Source: Promicromonosporaceae bacterium (lineage in GTDB: Bacteria; Actinomycetota; Actinomycetes; Actinomycetales; Cellulomonadaceae). From it: 14,644 nucleotides of DNA. Where the stretch lies: contig WQZL01000047.1 of NCBI GenBank assembly GCA_009780755.1, positions 1 to 14,644 of the forward strand. The letters run 5' to 3'. Position numbers and translations under genes: made by a program. This document shows, in pieces, positions 6,469 through 12,592 of the stretch (position 1 is its first letter; each line of letters opens with the position of its first letter). The notes below the pieces were generated by a model. The model did not search any database. It was not told the origin of the DNA and saw nothing but the letters and a program-made list of their open reading frames with translations.

Positions 6469-7452
6469 ATGGAAACTGACCTGAACATCATCCTCGCCCG
6501 AGACTGTGACCGAGATCGTCTACGCCGACAGTTGCTGAAGCATGAGATAGATCGAGTGCGCCGAGGGGCTTATACGGTTGTTGATGATGACGCTCCCGCC
6601 GACCGAACCAGCGGCAGGGAAAACCGTTCGCCTTGGGCCGTCCAACGAGAAGTTGCGCTTCTGCGATTGCACGCCGTTGCCGCCCAATTATCCGAGCCTG
6701 TGTTCAGCCGTGAGTCAGCCGCTCTGTTGTGGGGATGGCCGTTGTGGCGGGTTCCGCTAACCACGCACATCACGCGGGAGCATCGGCGCGCCGGTACTGC
6801 CGCCATAGATGTCACTCGCCACTTCGCACCGTTACCTTACGACGATGTAGTAGAACATGATGGCCTCCTGGTCACCACCCCGTATCGCACGCTTATCGAC
6901 ATCTGCCGACACTCACATCCTCTAGCCGCGTTAGTGGTAGCGGATGCGATGTTGGACACCGGAGCAGATCGCGAGATGGCCCTGCGGCGCCTGAACGCTC
7001 TAGGCCGGGTGCCGGGTAGTCGCCTGGCTCGTTGGGTGCTAACTAATGCCGATGCGGGAGCTGAATCCCCAGGTGAATCATGGTTGCGGTACATCGTCTT
7101 GCGTGCTGGCCTGCCAACGCCGGTCACCCAGTGGGAGGTGCGAACTCGGTTGGGCACGTTCCGGGTCGACCTGGCATGGCCAAGGCACGGAGTGCTCGGG
7201 GAGTTCGATGGCCGCATCAAATACCAAAATGGCGCGTTCGGTCCGGGCCATGATGGGGCCGACGCCTGGTTCAATGAGAAGCGACGCGGAGATGCCATCG
7301 CCGAAGTGGCTGGCGCATATCCGGTCAGAGTTACCGCCAAAGACTCCCCGGAATCAACAGTGAACCGCCTGCTAGCGGCGTTCCCCGCTGCAACTCGCGC
7401 CACCTTCCGCCGCAACCCCCTACTCCCACATCCTCGCCTAGCCGATGGCTGA
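6469..7452 (+). CDS. AbiEi-like winged-helix / DUF559 (Vsr-like, PD-(D/E)XK) protein
   Basis: This 327-residue protein has the layout of a large, poorly characterised actinobacterial group annotated as AbiEi-type antitoxin domain and/or DUF559. The N-terminus (about 10-40) has the basic helix-turn and RRGAYTVV strand typical of the AbiEi winged helix; the middle (TPYRTLIDICR, LAALVVADAML) matches that group. The C-terminus shows a putative nuclease core: GESWLR (Glu203), FRVDLAWP (Asp234) and GEFDGRIKY (Glu245, Asp247, Lys251), then EKRRGDAIAEVAGAYPVRVT. The spacing and acidic residues fit the PD-(D/E)XK fold of Vsr-like enzymes. No AbiEii toxin gene is adjacent, so an antitoxin role is doubtful. 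ATG 6469 has only a weak GAGG nearby. It is the sole gene between the two 73-bp inverted repeats; copy 2 begins 3 bp after its stop. Function unknown. Confidence 0.85.
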   Translation: METDLNIILARDCDRDRLRRQLLKHEIDRVRRGAYTVVDDDAPADRTSGRENRSPWAVQREVALLRLHAVAAQLSEPVFSRESAALLWGWPLWRVPLTTHITREHRRAGTAAIDVTRHFAPLPYDDVVEHDGLLVTTPYRTLIDICRHSHPLAALVVADAMLDTGADREMALRRLNALGRVPGSRLARWVLTNADAGAESPGESWLRYIVLRAGLPTPVTQWEVRTRLGTFRVDLAWPRHGVLGEFDGRIKYQNGAFGPGHDGADAWFNEKRRGDAIAEVAGAYPVRVTAKDSPESTVNRLLAAFPAATRATFRRNPLLPHPRLADG

Positions 7453-7454
7453 TC

Positions 7455-7527
7455 GTCTGTTCGAGCATTTGTCGTGGTGTTCGAGCGCTCGAGCGCTCGA
7501 ACACCACGACAAATGCTCGAACTCGCG
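7455..7527 (-). repeat. 73-bp inverted repeat, copy 2, with a perfect 64-bp palindrome
   Basis: Bases 7459-7522 are identical to the palindrome of copy 1. Flanks GTCT (7455-7458) and TCGCG (7523-7527) are the reverse complements of the flanks of copy 1, so this copy is inverted. It begins 3 bp after the nuclease gene's stop codon and ends directly against the TACGGT hexamer proposed as the purU -10. As RNA it would form a 32-bp hairpin behind the upstream gene, but no T-tract follows. Confidence 0.97.
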
Positions 7528-7533
7528 TACGGT
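7528..7533 (+). promoter_or_regulatory. Putative -10 of purU, leaderless configuration
   Basis: TACGGT fits TANNNT and ends 7 bp before GTG 7541, so RNA could start at or next to the start codon. There is no convincing Shine-Dalgarno sequence for 7541. The -35 position falls inside the right arm of palindrome copy 2, where no TTGAC-like hexamer is evident. Alternatively, GGGG at 7536-7539 could serve a start at GTG 7550. Confidence 0.4.
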
Positions 7534-7540
7534 ATGGGGT

Positions 7541-8392
7541 GTGGATTACGTGAGCGAGTGGGTGTTGACCGTTTCTTGTCGGGATGGGGCGGGGATTGTG
7601 GCCGCCGTTACTGGGGCACTGGCTGAGCGCGGGGACAACATCATCGAGTCCCAGCAGTTCGGCAACCCCGATTCTGGGCGGTTCTTTATGCGGGTCGAGG
7701 TGGCCTCTACGGCCTCCCGCCAGGAGCTGGTGGCGGCGCTTACCCCTGCCTTCAAGCGATTTGGTATGACCTGGAACCTCGACTTAGTTGGACGCCGGAT
7801 GCCGACGCTGCTGATGGTCTCCAAGGGCGCGCACTGCCTGGTTGACCTGCTGTATCGCGAACGCTCGCGGGCATTACCCGTCGATGTGGTGGGCGTGGTG
7901 GGCAACCATGACGATCTGCGCGATATCGCCGAGTTTTACGGAAAGCCGTTCCACCACATCCCGGTAACCGCCGATACGAAACCTCAGTCCGAGGCCGCAC
8001 TGCGCACCCTCATCACCGATCTTGGCGTGGAGTTGGTGGTGTTGGCTCGGTATATGCAGATTCTCTCCGACGGCCTGTGTCGCGAACTGGCCGGGCGGAT
8101 CATCAACATTCACCACTCCTTCCTGCCCAGCTTCAAGGGGGCGCGACCCTACGCGCAGGCGCACGAGCGCGGCGTCAAGCTGATCGGCGCCACCGCGCAC
8201 TACGTTACCGGCGCTCTCGACGAGGGGCCAATCATCGAACAGGACGTCGAACGGGTGGATCACTCCCGAACGGTCGCCGAGCTACAGGCACTCGGCGAGG
8301 ATGTAGAACGCCGGGCGCTGGCCCGCGCCGTGCAGTGGCACGCGCAGCATCGGGTGCTGCTAGATGGCAGCCGAACGGTTGTGTTTCGGTAG
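7541..8392 (+). CDS. purU: Formyltetrahydrofolate deformylase
   Basis: PurU hydrolyses 10-formyl-THF to THF and formate, balancing the one-carbon pool and supplying formate in purine synthesis. The 283-residue product has an N-terminal ACT domain (about 7-80: WVLTVSCRDGAGIVAAVTGAL, GRFFMRVEV). A formyltransferase-like hydrolase domain follows (HCLVDLLYR, VVGNHDDLRDIAEFYGKPFHHIPV). The catalytic triad is Asn189 and His191 in INIHHSFLPSFKGARPY and Asp227 in GALDEGPIIEQ. Its frame is open upstream through palindrome copy 2 to an ATG at 7445; I reject that start because the palindrome is non-coding in its other copy and the family begins at the ACT domain. GTG 7541 or 7550 are the candidates. It is divergent from glyA across the palindrome-bounded block and ends 18 bp from the convergent lipoprotein gene. 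Confidence 0.95.
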   Translation: MDYVSEWVLTVSCRDGAGIVAAVTGALAERGDNIIESQQFGNPDSGRFFMRVEVASTASRQELVAALTPAFKRFGMTWNLDLVGRRMPTLLMVSKGAHCLVDLLYRERSRALPVDVVGVVGNHDDLRDIAEFYGKPFHHIPVTADTKPQSEAALRTLITDLGVELVVLARYMQILSDGLCRELAGRIINIHHSFLPSFKGARPYAQAHERGVKLIGATAHYVTGALDEGPIIEQDVERVDHSRTVAELQALGEDVERRALARAVQWHAQHRVLLDGSRTVVFR

Positions 8393-8410
8393 GTAGCAGA
8401 TGCGGCGTGA

Positions 8411-9133
8411 CTAGCTATCCGGGGCGAATAGACACTGCCACGCCTGACCTTCACTCATGTTTACGCCATTCGGCAGGACCAAGTCGGGTTCCACCCAGTC
8501 CGGGTTATGTTCGATGAGCCAATCGCCGGTGTGGGGATCGACCTCAATGCTAAGAATGCTCGGATGTTGCCGCGCCAGCTCCAGCTCAGTGGGGATTGCG
8601 TACTCGGCGCTCAGGGCTTCAAGCTCGGGGCCGGTGATGCCTCCCGGCGGCACCAGCTCATGGCGCATCAGGCAGCCAGCTACCCGATCCCAATAGGTGA
8701 GGTTCTCGGGATTGTCCCGCATCTGTGTGTAGAGCATGACCACCTCACCGCCCCACTGTTGTTCGCAATAGCGGACAATCTCTTCCATCGCGGCGATGTC
8801 GTCGCCCTCGGAGGTTGACCAGTGCCAGCCGCCGTGTGCCGGGTCGATATATCCGTCGATTCCTCCCGCAGCAAAGCACTCGTTGAACCGCGTAATGGCC
8901 TCCTGCTTCTCGGCCAAGGTAATCACGCCGTCCCGCAGAATGCTGCGAACAAACTCGCTGTCAGTTTCGGCGTAAAGTCGCTCAAACTCGCAAGCAAACG
9001 GATTATCGTCGGCCTCGCACGCCGCGGATTGTTCCGCTCCGGCATTCTCAATCGCAGCGGAGTCCCCGCCACACCCGGCCATAGATGCCACAACTACCAC
9101 CGCAGCCAACAGCGTCACCGCTTGTCGCTTCAT
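8411..9133 (-). CDS. Secreted lipoprotein (paralogue of the gene at 1987-2775)
   Basis: No named family is recognised. The 240-residue product begins MKRQ, has a hydrophobic core and a lipobox MAGC with Cys at 21, then a Ser/Ala/Glu linker, so it should be a surface-anchored lipoprotein. The body shares two segments with the lipoprotein at 1987: FVRSILRDGVITLAEKQEA...NECFA, and MRDNPEN...CLMRHELVPPGGIT. Cysteines are fewer (linker, CEF, NEC, RYCEQ, GCLM, QCLF). The frame is open upstream to 9184; ATG 9133 was chosen because GGGAG lies 6 nt before it and the signal peptide then starts properly. It converges on purU (18-bp gap). Role unknown; paired Cys and acidic composition suggest an extracytoplasmic binding or structural domain. 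Confidence 0.82.
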   Translation of the reverse strand: MKRQAVTLLAAVVVVASMAGCGGDSAAIENAGAEQSAACEADDNPFACEFERLYAETDSEFVRSILRDGVITLAEKQEAITRFNECFAAGGIDGYIDPAHGGWHWSTSEGDDIAAMEEIVRYCEQQWGGEVVMLYTQMRDNPENLTYWDRVAGCLMRHELVPPGGITGPELEALSAEYAIPTELELARQHPSILSIEVDPHTGDWLIEHNPDWVEPDLVLPNGVNMSEGQAWQCLFAPDS

Positions 9134-9228
9134 TATCAGCTCCCAGTCCCAAGGCGCAGGCATCTTCCCACGCGTCACATTCATAACGCTTGGCGCAGCA
9201 CTTTCGTTGGGTGAGGGCCGGTATTGAT

Positions 9229-9249
9229 CTACTCAACCATCGGAGCTGG
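9229..9249 (-). repeat. Partial copy of the glyA-folD palindromic repeat
   Basis: CTACTCAACCATC followed by a 2-base variable step and AGCTGG matches the reverse complement of 4588-4609, where the two blocks are separated by three bases. The piece covers the end of the pullulanase gene: its stop codon (9233-9235) and last codons lie inside the repeat. Only one half of the palindrome is present, so it looks like a remnant or an insertion boundary. Confidence 0.5.
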
Positions 9250-11908
9250 TTAGGACGGCGGCTGTGCGAGCGGGGGTGGCGGCGGTAGCCGTTTGCGCAT
9301 CCCAGGTGGTTTCGCGGACTACCGCATCGGCGCCCTGTTGTTGGACGGGATGGAGGGTGAAGTTGCGTCCACTTAGGGCTGGGATTTGTTGAGTTGCTGG
9401 CTGGGGGGTGGCGTTGAGGATGACTAGCACCGCCTCATCGCCGTTATCGATCAGCATGGTGATTACGCCGGGGGTGGCAGTGGGGCCGGAGAGGGGGAAG
9501 GTAACCAAATCGCGGATTAGGCTGGCGCTGCCCAGGCGGAGCAGGGGGGTAGCTGAGCGGATGCGCAGCAGGTCGAGGGCTTGTTCGCGGGCGGCGGCCA
9601 TGTCGACCGGGCCGGGTTTGAGGGCCGGGTTGGCCAACAGCGGGGCGATGGCTGGCCAACGGTATTGGTTGTCCGGGGCCGAGGGCAGGCCGCGTCCGAA
9701 GCCGTTGTCGATGCCACGCCAGTCGATCAGGTTGAACCAGTCCCCCGCGTCGTAGGAGTTACGATCCAGCGACTTGGAGCGCAGCAGGTCGGTACCCGCG
9801 TGCCAAAACAGCGGCGTCTGCGCGAAGGCTACGCAGGCCAGCGCGAGGGTGTTCATCCGTATCCGGTCGGCCATTGATGTACTCACGGGCAGTTTCAGGA
9901 TGCCGTAATCGAATAGCGTCTCGTTGTCGTGAGCGTCCACGTAGGTGATGATCTCGGCCGGGTCATCCGCATAACCAGCAGGTTGGCCGTTGTAGTCGAT
10001 CTCGTCGCCGCGGCGGACGATGCCATCAGTGCAGCGCAAGGAGTATGAGCGTAGGTTGCCGGCCAGGCCCAGCTGGAGCAGGTCGGTGGCGTGGGCGAGG
10101 GTGGCGAGCGTTAACTCTGGGTCCTGTGACTCGCTACGCTCGCGCAGCATGATGTGGGGGGCAGGGGGTGGATACGGGATGGGACGGTGGTTGGGGGTGG
10201 TGGATAGGCCCGTGGCGAAGCCCTGGGCGAAGACGGCGCCGTCATCGGTGGGAGTGCCGCCAATCACCGCATCGCGCAGGCGGTCGGAGAAGGTGGCGAT
10301 GCCGGTACCACCGAGGTTGCCCTGTGCGGCCTGCTCGAATAGCGCGCCGTCCTGCACTTCGCCGAAGTTCCAGCCCTCGCCGTAGAGGAAGATGCGCCGC
10401 CCGTCGATGCCGTCTCGCTCCAGGGTCAGCGCGTCGAGCGCCGCCCGTGCCGCCCGTAGATTGGCCTTGGTGTGGTGCCCCATCAGGTCGAAACGGAAGC
10501 CGTCCACCCGGTAGTGCTTGGCCCACAGCACCAGCGAGTCGATCATCGCCTTGCCCGCCATCGCGTGTTCGGTGGCGGTGTTGTGGCAGCACGTCGAATC
10601 CTCCACCTCGCCCGTCTGCGGGCAGAGGCGGTGGTAGTAGCCGGGAACGATGCGATCCCACATCGCCGCCTCGTTCTGCCCCGAAGCGGCCGTGTGGTTG
10701 TAGACCACGTCTAGTACCACCTGTAGCCCGACGGCATGCAGAGCGCCCACCATCGTGCGGAACTCCCGCGTGCGGGCGCCGCCCTCCGGATCAACGCAGT
10801 ATGAGCCTTCAGGAACCGACCAGTGCCGCGGGTCGTAGCCCCAGTTCCAGGCGTCACGGTCGGCAATCTCGGCGATTAGCGCCTGCTGGCGATCCGAATC
10901 GGGCGCGAACCCGGTCAGGTCGGGCGGGGTGACCTGTTCGGCGCGGTCGGGCAGGGAGGCAATGTTGAAGGTGGGCAGCAGGTGGATGGTGGTCATCCCG
11001 GCTTCGGCCAAGGCCCGCAGGTGCGTCATACCATCCGACGATGACTCCGCGAAGGCTAGGAAGGTGCCGCGCAGGCGCTCCGGCACCGTCTCGTCATCGC
11101 GGGAGAAGTCGCGCACATGCAGCTCATAGATGGCCTGATCTACCGGACGCGGCACGAGGGGTGCCGGGGTGTTGCGCCAAATATCCGGTGCCCAGCGCGG
11201 GTCGGCCAGGTCAACTACCACCGAATGGGTGGAGCCGCGCGTGAGCGCCACCGAGTAGGGATCGGTAACTATGTTTGTTTCGATGCGACCGGTGCTTGGG
11301 GCGTAGACCACCACCTCATACTGGTAACGGGCGCCTAGAGGGCCACCGGTCTGGGCCAACCAGGTGCCGTCTGCCTGCCGCTGGGCAGGAAATCGCAGTG
11401 GAGCCACCCGCAGAGACATGGTGGGTGGCCAAAGCAGAAGAGTGACCACCTGGGCCGTCGGCGCCCACAGCGTAAACGTTGTCCCCCTGCCTGGCCGAAC
11501 AATGGCCCCTAGCTCGCGTCGGGTAGCGCTCTTCGCATACAGATCGTCGAGTACGCCGGGAAGTTGCACACCGGTGGCGACCGTCAAGGTTCCACCGTCC
11601 CATCGCGCTAGCCAAACCTGGCCGGTCAGCGCCTGCTCCACCTCGGCCCGCGCGATACCTTCGAGGCGCAACGCCTTGTACTTAGCTAGCGCCGGAAACT
11701 GCGTCGCCACCTCGGCCGGACAATTCCCGGCTGGCACTAACGGCAGATATACCGTGCCCGCACCGTCATCTAAGTACCCGTCGGTCACCACATCCAACCC
11801 GGTTTTCGGGGCGACACACAGGAGCCAGGTGTCGCCGTGGCCGAAGTCGGCGGGCACGAGCAGCAGATCGGAACGTACCCAGTGGGCAGCGGCGGCGATG
11901 GCGGTCAT
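9233..11908 (-). CDS. pulA: Type I pullulanase / alpha-1,6-glucosidase (GH13), cytoplasmic
   Basis: Hydrolyses alpha-1,6 branches in pullulan, glycogen or branched maltodextrins. The 891-residue enzyme has an N-terminal pullulanase-type domain (1-130), a CBM48-like beta domain (about 135-235, GTTFTLWAPTAQVVTLLLW) and the GH13 barrel. Active-site blocks: AWNWGYDPRHW (353-363, the type I YNWGYDP block with Trp for Tyr), DVVYNHT (400-406), DGFRFDLM with nucleophile Asp474, YGEGW with acid/base Glu511, and VDAHDN with Asp661. No signal peptide or anchor is visible, so intracellular action on imported oligosaccharides or glycogen is likely. ATG 11908 has no Shine-Dalgarno; CACAAT ends 6 bp upstream, indicating leaderless expression from an operator shared with the divergent tetR. 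The last codons and stop lie in a partial repeat. Confidence 0.95.
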   Translation of the reverse strand: MTAIAAAAHWVRSDLLLVPADFGHGDTWLLCVAPKTGLDVVTDGYLDDGAGTVYLPLVPAGNCPAEVATQFPALAKYKALRLEGIARAEVEQALTGQVWLARWDGGTLTVATGVQLPGVLDDLYAKSATRRELGAIVRPGRGTTFTLWAPTAQVVTLLLWPPTMSLRVAPLRFPAQRQADGTWLAQTGGPLGARYQYEVVVYAPSTGRIETNIVTDPYSVALTRGSTHSVVVDLADPRWAPDIWRNTPAPLVPRPVDQAIYELHVRDFSRDDETVPERLRGTFLAFAESSSDGMTHLRALAEAGMTTIHLLPTFNIASLPDRAEQVTPPDLTGFAPDSDRQQALIAEIADRDAWNWGYDPRHWSVPEGSYCVDPEGGARTREFRTMVGALHAVGLQVVLDVVYNHTAASGQNEAAMWDRIVPGYYHRLCPQTGEVEDSTCCHNTATEHAMAGKAMIDSLVLWAKHYRVDGFRFDLMGHHTKANLRAARAALDALTLERDGIDGRRIFLYGEGWNFGEVQDGALFEQAAQGNLGGTGIATFSDRLRDAVIGGTPTDDGAVFAQGFATGLSTTPNHRPIPYPPPAPHIMLRERSESQDPELTLATLAHATDLLQLGLAGNLRSYSLRCTDGIVRRGDEIDYNGQPAGYADDPAEIITYVDAHDNETLFDYGILKLPVSTSMADRIRMNTLALACVAFAQTPLFWHAGTDLLRSKSLDRNSYDAGDWFNLIDWRGIDNGFGRGLPSAPDNQYRWPAIAPLLANPALKPGPVDMAAAREQALDLLRIRSATPLLRLGSASLIRDLVTFPLSGPTATPGVITMLIDNGDEAVLVILNATPQPATQQIPALSGRNFTLHPVQQQGADAVVRETTWDAQTATAATPARTAAVLTSSDG

Positions 11909-11914
11909 GTGACT

Positions 11915-11920
11915 ATTGTG
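11915..11920 (-). promoter_or_regulatory. Putative -10 of pulA, leaderless
   Basis: On the minus strand CACAAT is followed by exactly 6 nt and then ATG 11908. No ribosome-binding site exists in the gap. The -35 position would fall at the start of tetR and has no clear hexamer. Confidence 0.45.
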
Positions 11921-11936
11921 CGGTCTCGGGCACAAT
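11915..11936. promoter_or_regulatory. Inverted-repeat operator between pulA and tetR
   Basis: ATTGTGC (11915-11921) and GCACAAT (11930-11936) are a perfect 7-bp inverted repeat with an 8-bp centre (GGTCTCGG). The total of 22 bp is typical in size for a TetR-family dimer site. It fills most of the 34-bp gap between two divergent start codons. Each arm contains the CACAAT hexamer that serves as the candidate -10 of the gene it faces, so bound repressor would block both promoters. That TetR at 11943 is the ligand is inferred from position. Confidence 0.7.
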
Positions 11937-11942
11937 GTTCCT

Positions 11943-12572
11943 ATGTCCGACGCACACCGCGCCCCCGCCCGCGCCCGCATGACCGCCTCCGAACGCCGCG
12001 AACAACTGATTTCCGTTGCCCGCAGCCTGTTCGCCGAGAAGGGCTTTGAGGGCACGGCGGTCGAAGAGATCGCCACCCGCGCCAGCGTGTCCAAGCCCGT
12101 GGTCTACGAACACTTTGGCGGCAAGGAGGGCATCTACGCCGTCATCGTTGATCGCGAGGTACAGGCCCTAACCTCCACCCTGATCGGTTCCCTAGCCATG
12201 CGCGGACACCCAAAGATGCTGGTAGAGCGGACATCCCTGGCCCTGCTCGACTATATCGAAGCCCGCGAAGACGGCTTCCGCATCCTGATCCGCGACTCCC
12301 CCATGGCGCAGGCGACCGGCACGTTCTCTTCCCTGATCGGCGATGTGGCCACGCAGGTGGAGTACCTGCTGGAAGATCAGTTCCAGGCGCACGGCCTAGA
12401 GGCGCGCACCGCTCCGATCTATGCCCAAATGCTGGTGGGCATGATAATGCTCACCGGTCAATACTGGTTAGACGCCCGCTCCCCGGCCAAGGAGCAGGTG
12501 GCGGCCCACCTGGTAAACCTCGCCTGGAACGGCCTGCGCGGCCTAGAAAAAACCCCCAGTCTCAGCAGCTAA
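11943..12572 (+). CDS. TetR family transcriptional regulator
   Basis: A 209-residue regulator. The N-terminal helix-turn-helix is at about 18-66 (REQLISVARSLFAEKGFEGTAVEEIATRASVSKPVVYEHFGGKE), with the recognition helix in SVSKPVVYEHF. The C-terminal helical ligand/dimer domain (70-200) is not conserved enough to name an effector. ATG 11943 is preferred over an upstream TTG at 11916, because that start would translate through the operator. It is divergent from pulA with a 34-bp gap containing a matching inverted repeat, so it probably represses itself and pulA. It converges on mmsB with a 20-bp gap. Whether it also controls the transporter cannot be seen here. Confidence 0.92.
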   Translation: MSDAHRAPARARMTASERREQLISVARSLFAEKGFEGTAVEEIATRASVSKPVVYEHFGGKEGIYAVIVDREVQALTSTLIGSLAMRGHPKMLVERTSLALLDYIEAREDGFRILIRDSPMAQATGTFSSLIGDVATQVEYLLEDQFQAHGLEARTAPIYAQMLVGMIMLTGQYWLDARSPAKEQVAAHLVNLAWNGLRGLEKTPSLSS

Positions 12573-12592
12573 GCGGGTTTGCAGCAAGGTAA

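Larger units (their letters stand above)
6152..7527. mobile_element. Candidate palindrome-bounded cassette carrying one nuclease-like gene
   Basis: Two 73-bp sequences, identical in inverted orientation, enclose about 1.2 kb holding a single gene (6469-7452). Identity stops at the same base on both sides of both copies, as terminal inverted repeats would. Each end contains a perfect 64-bp palindrome, unlike ordinary IS ends. There is no recognisable transposase and no target-site duplication outside the repeats (AACTTC before, TACGGT after). Removing 6152-7527 would leave divergent glyA and purU with their promoters intact, suggesting an insertion between one-carbon genes. The mobile interpretation is inference; duplication of a control element is the alternative. 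Confidence 0.35.
11909..11936 (+). promoter_or_regulatory. Putative tetR promoter (GTGACT-N16-CACAAT), leaderless
   Basis: GTGACT (11909-11914) resembles TTGACT and is 16 bp from CACAAT (11931-11936). The hexamer is followed by exactly 6 nt before ATG 11943, mirroring the pulA side. There is no Shine-Dalgarno sequence, so the transcript would begin at the start codon. Confidence 0.45.

Noticed and set aside
6469..7452. Type IV AbiE toxin-antitoxin system
   Set aside because: Only the AbiEi-like N-terminal region is present; there is no AbiEii nucleotidyltransferase gene next to it, and the C-terminus is nuclease-like.
7455..7527. Palindrome copy 2 as a classical Rho-independent terminator
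   Set aside because: The 32-bp hairpin has no T-tract on either side, and the same sequence in copy 1 is not at a gene end. A U-less terminator role remains possible but unsupported.
6152..7527. CRISPR repeats
   Set aside because: Only two copies, inverted, over 1 kb apart with a gene between, and no spacers or cas genes.
7445..7540. N-terminal extension of purU from ATG 7445 through palindrome copy 2
   Set aside because: It would translate a palindrome that is non-coding in copy 1, overlaps the upstream gene's end, and adds 32 residues ahead of the ACT domain where the family begins.
11916..11942. Upstream TTG start for tetR
   Set aside because: It would translate through the operator and the predicted -10; ATG 11943 fits the family and the mirrored arrangement with pulA.
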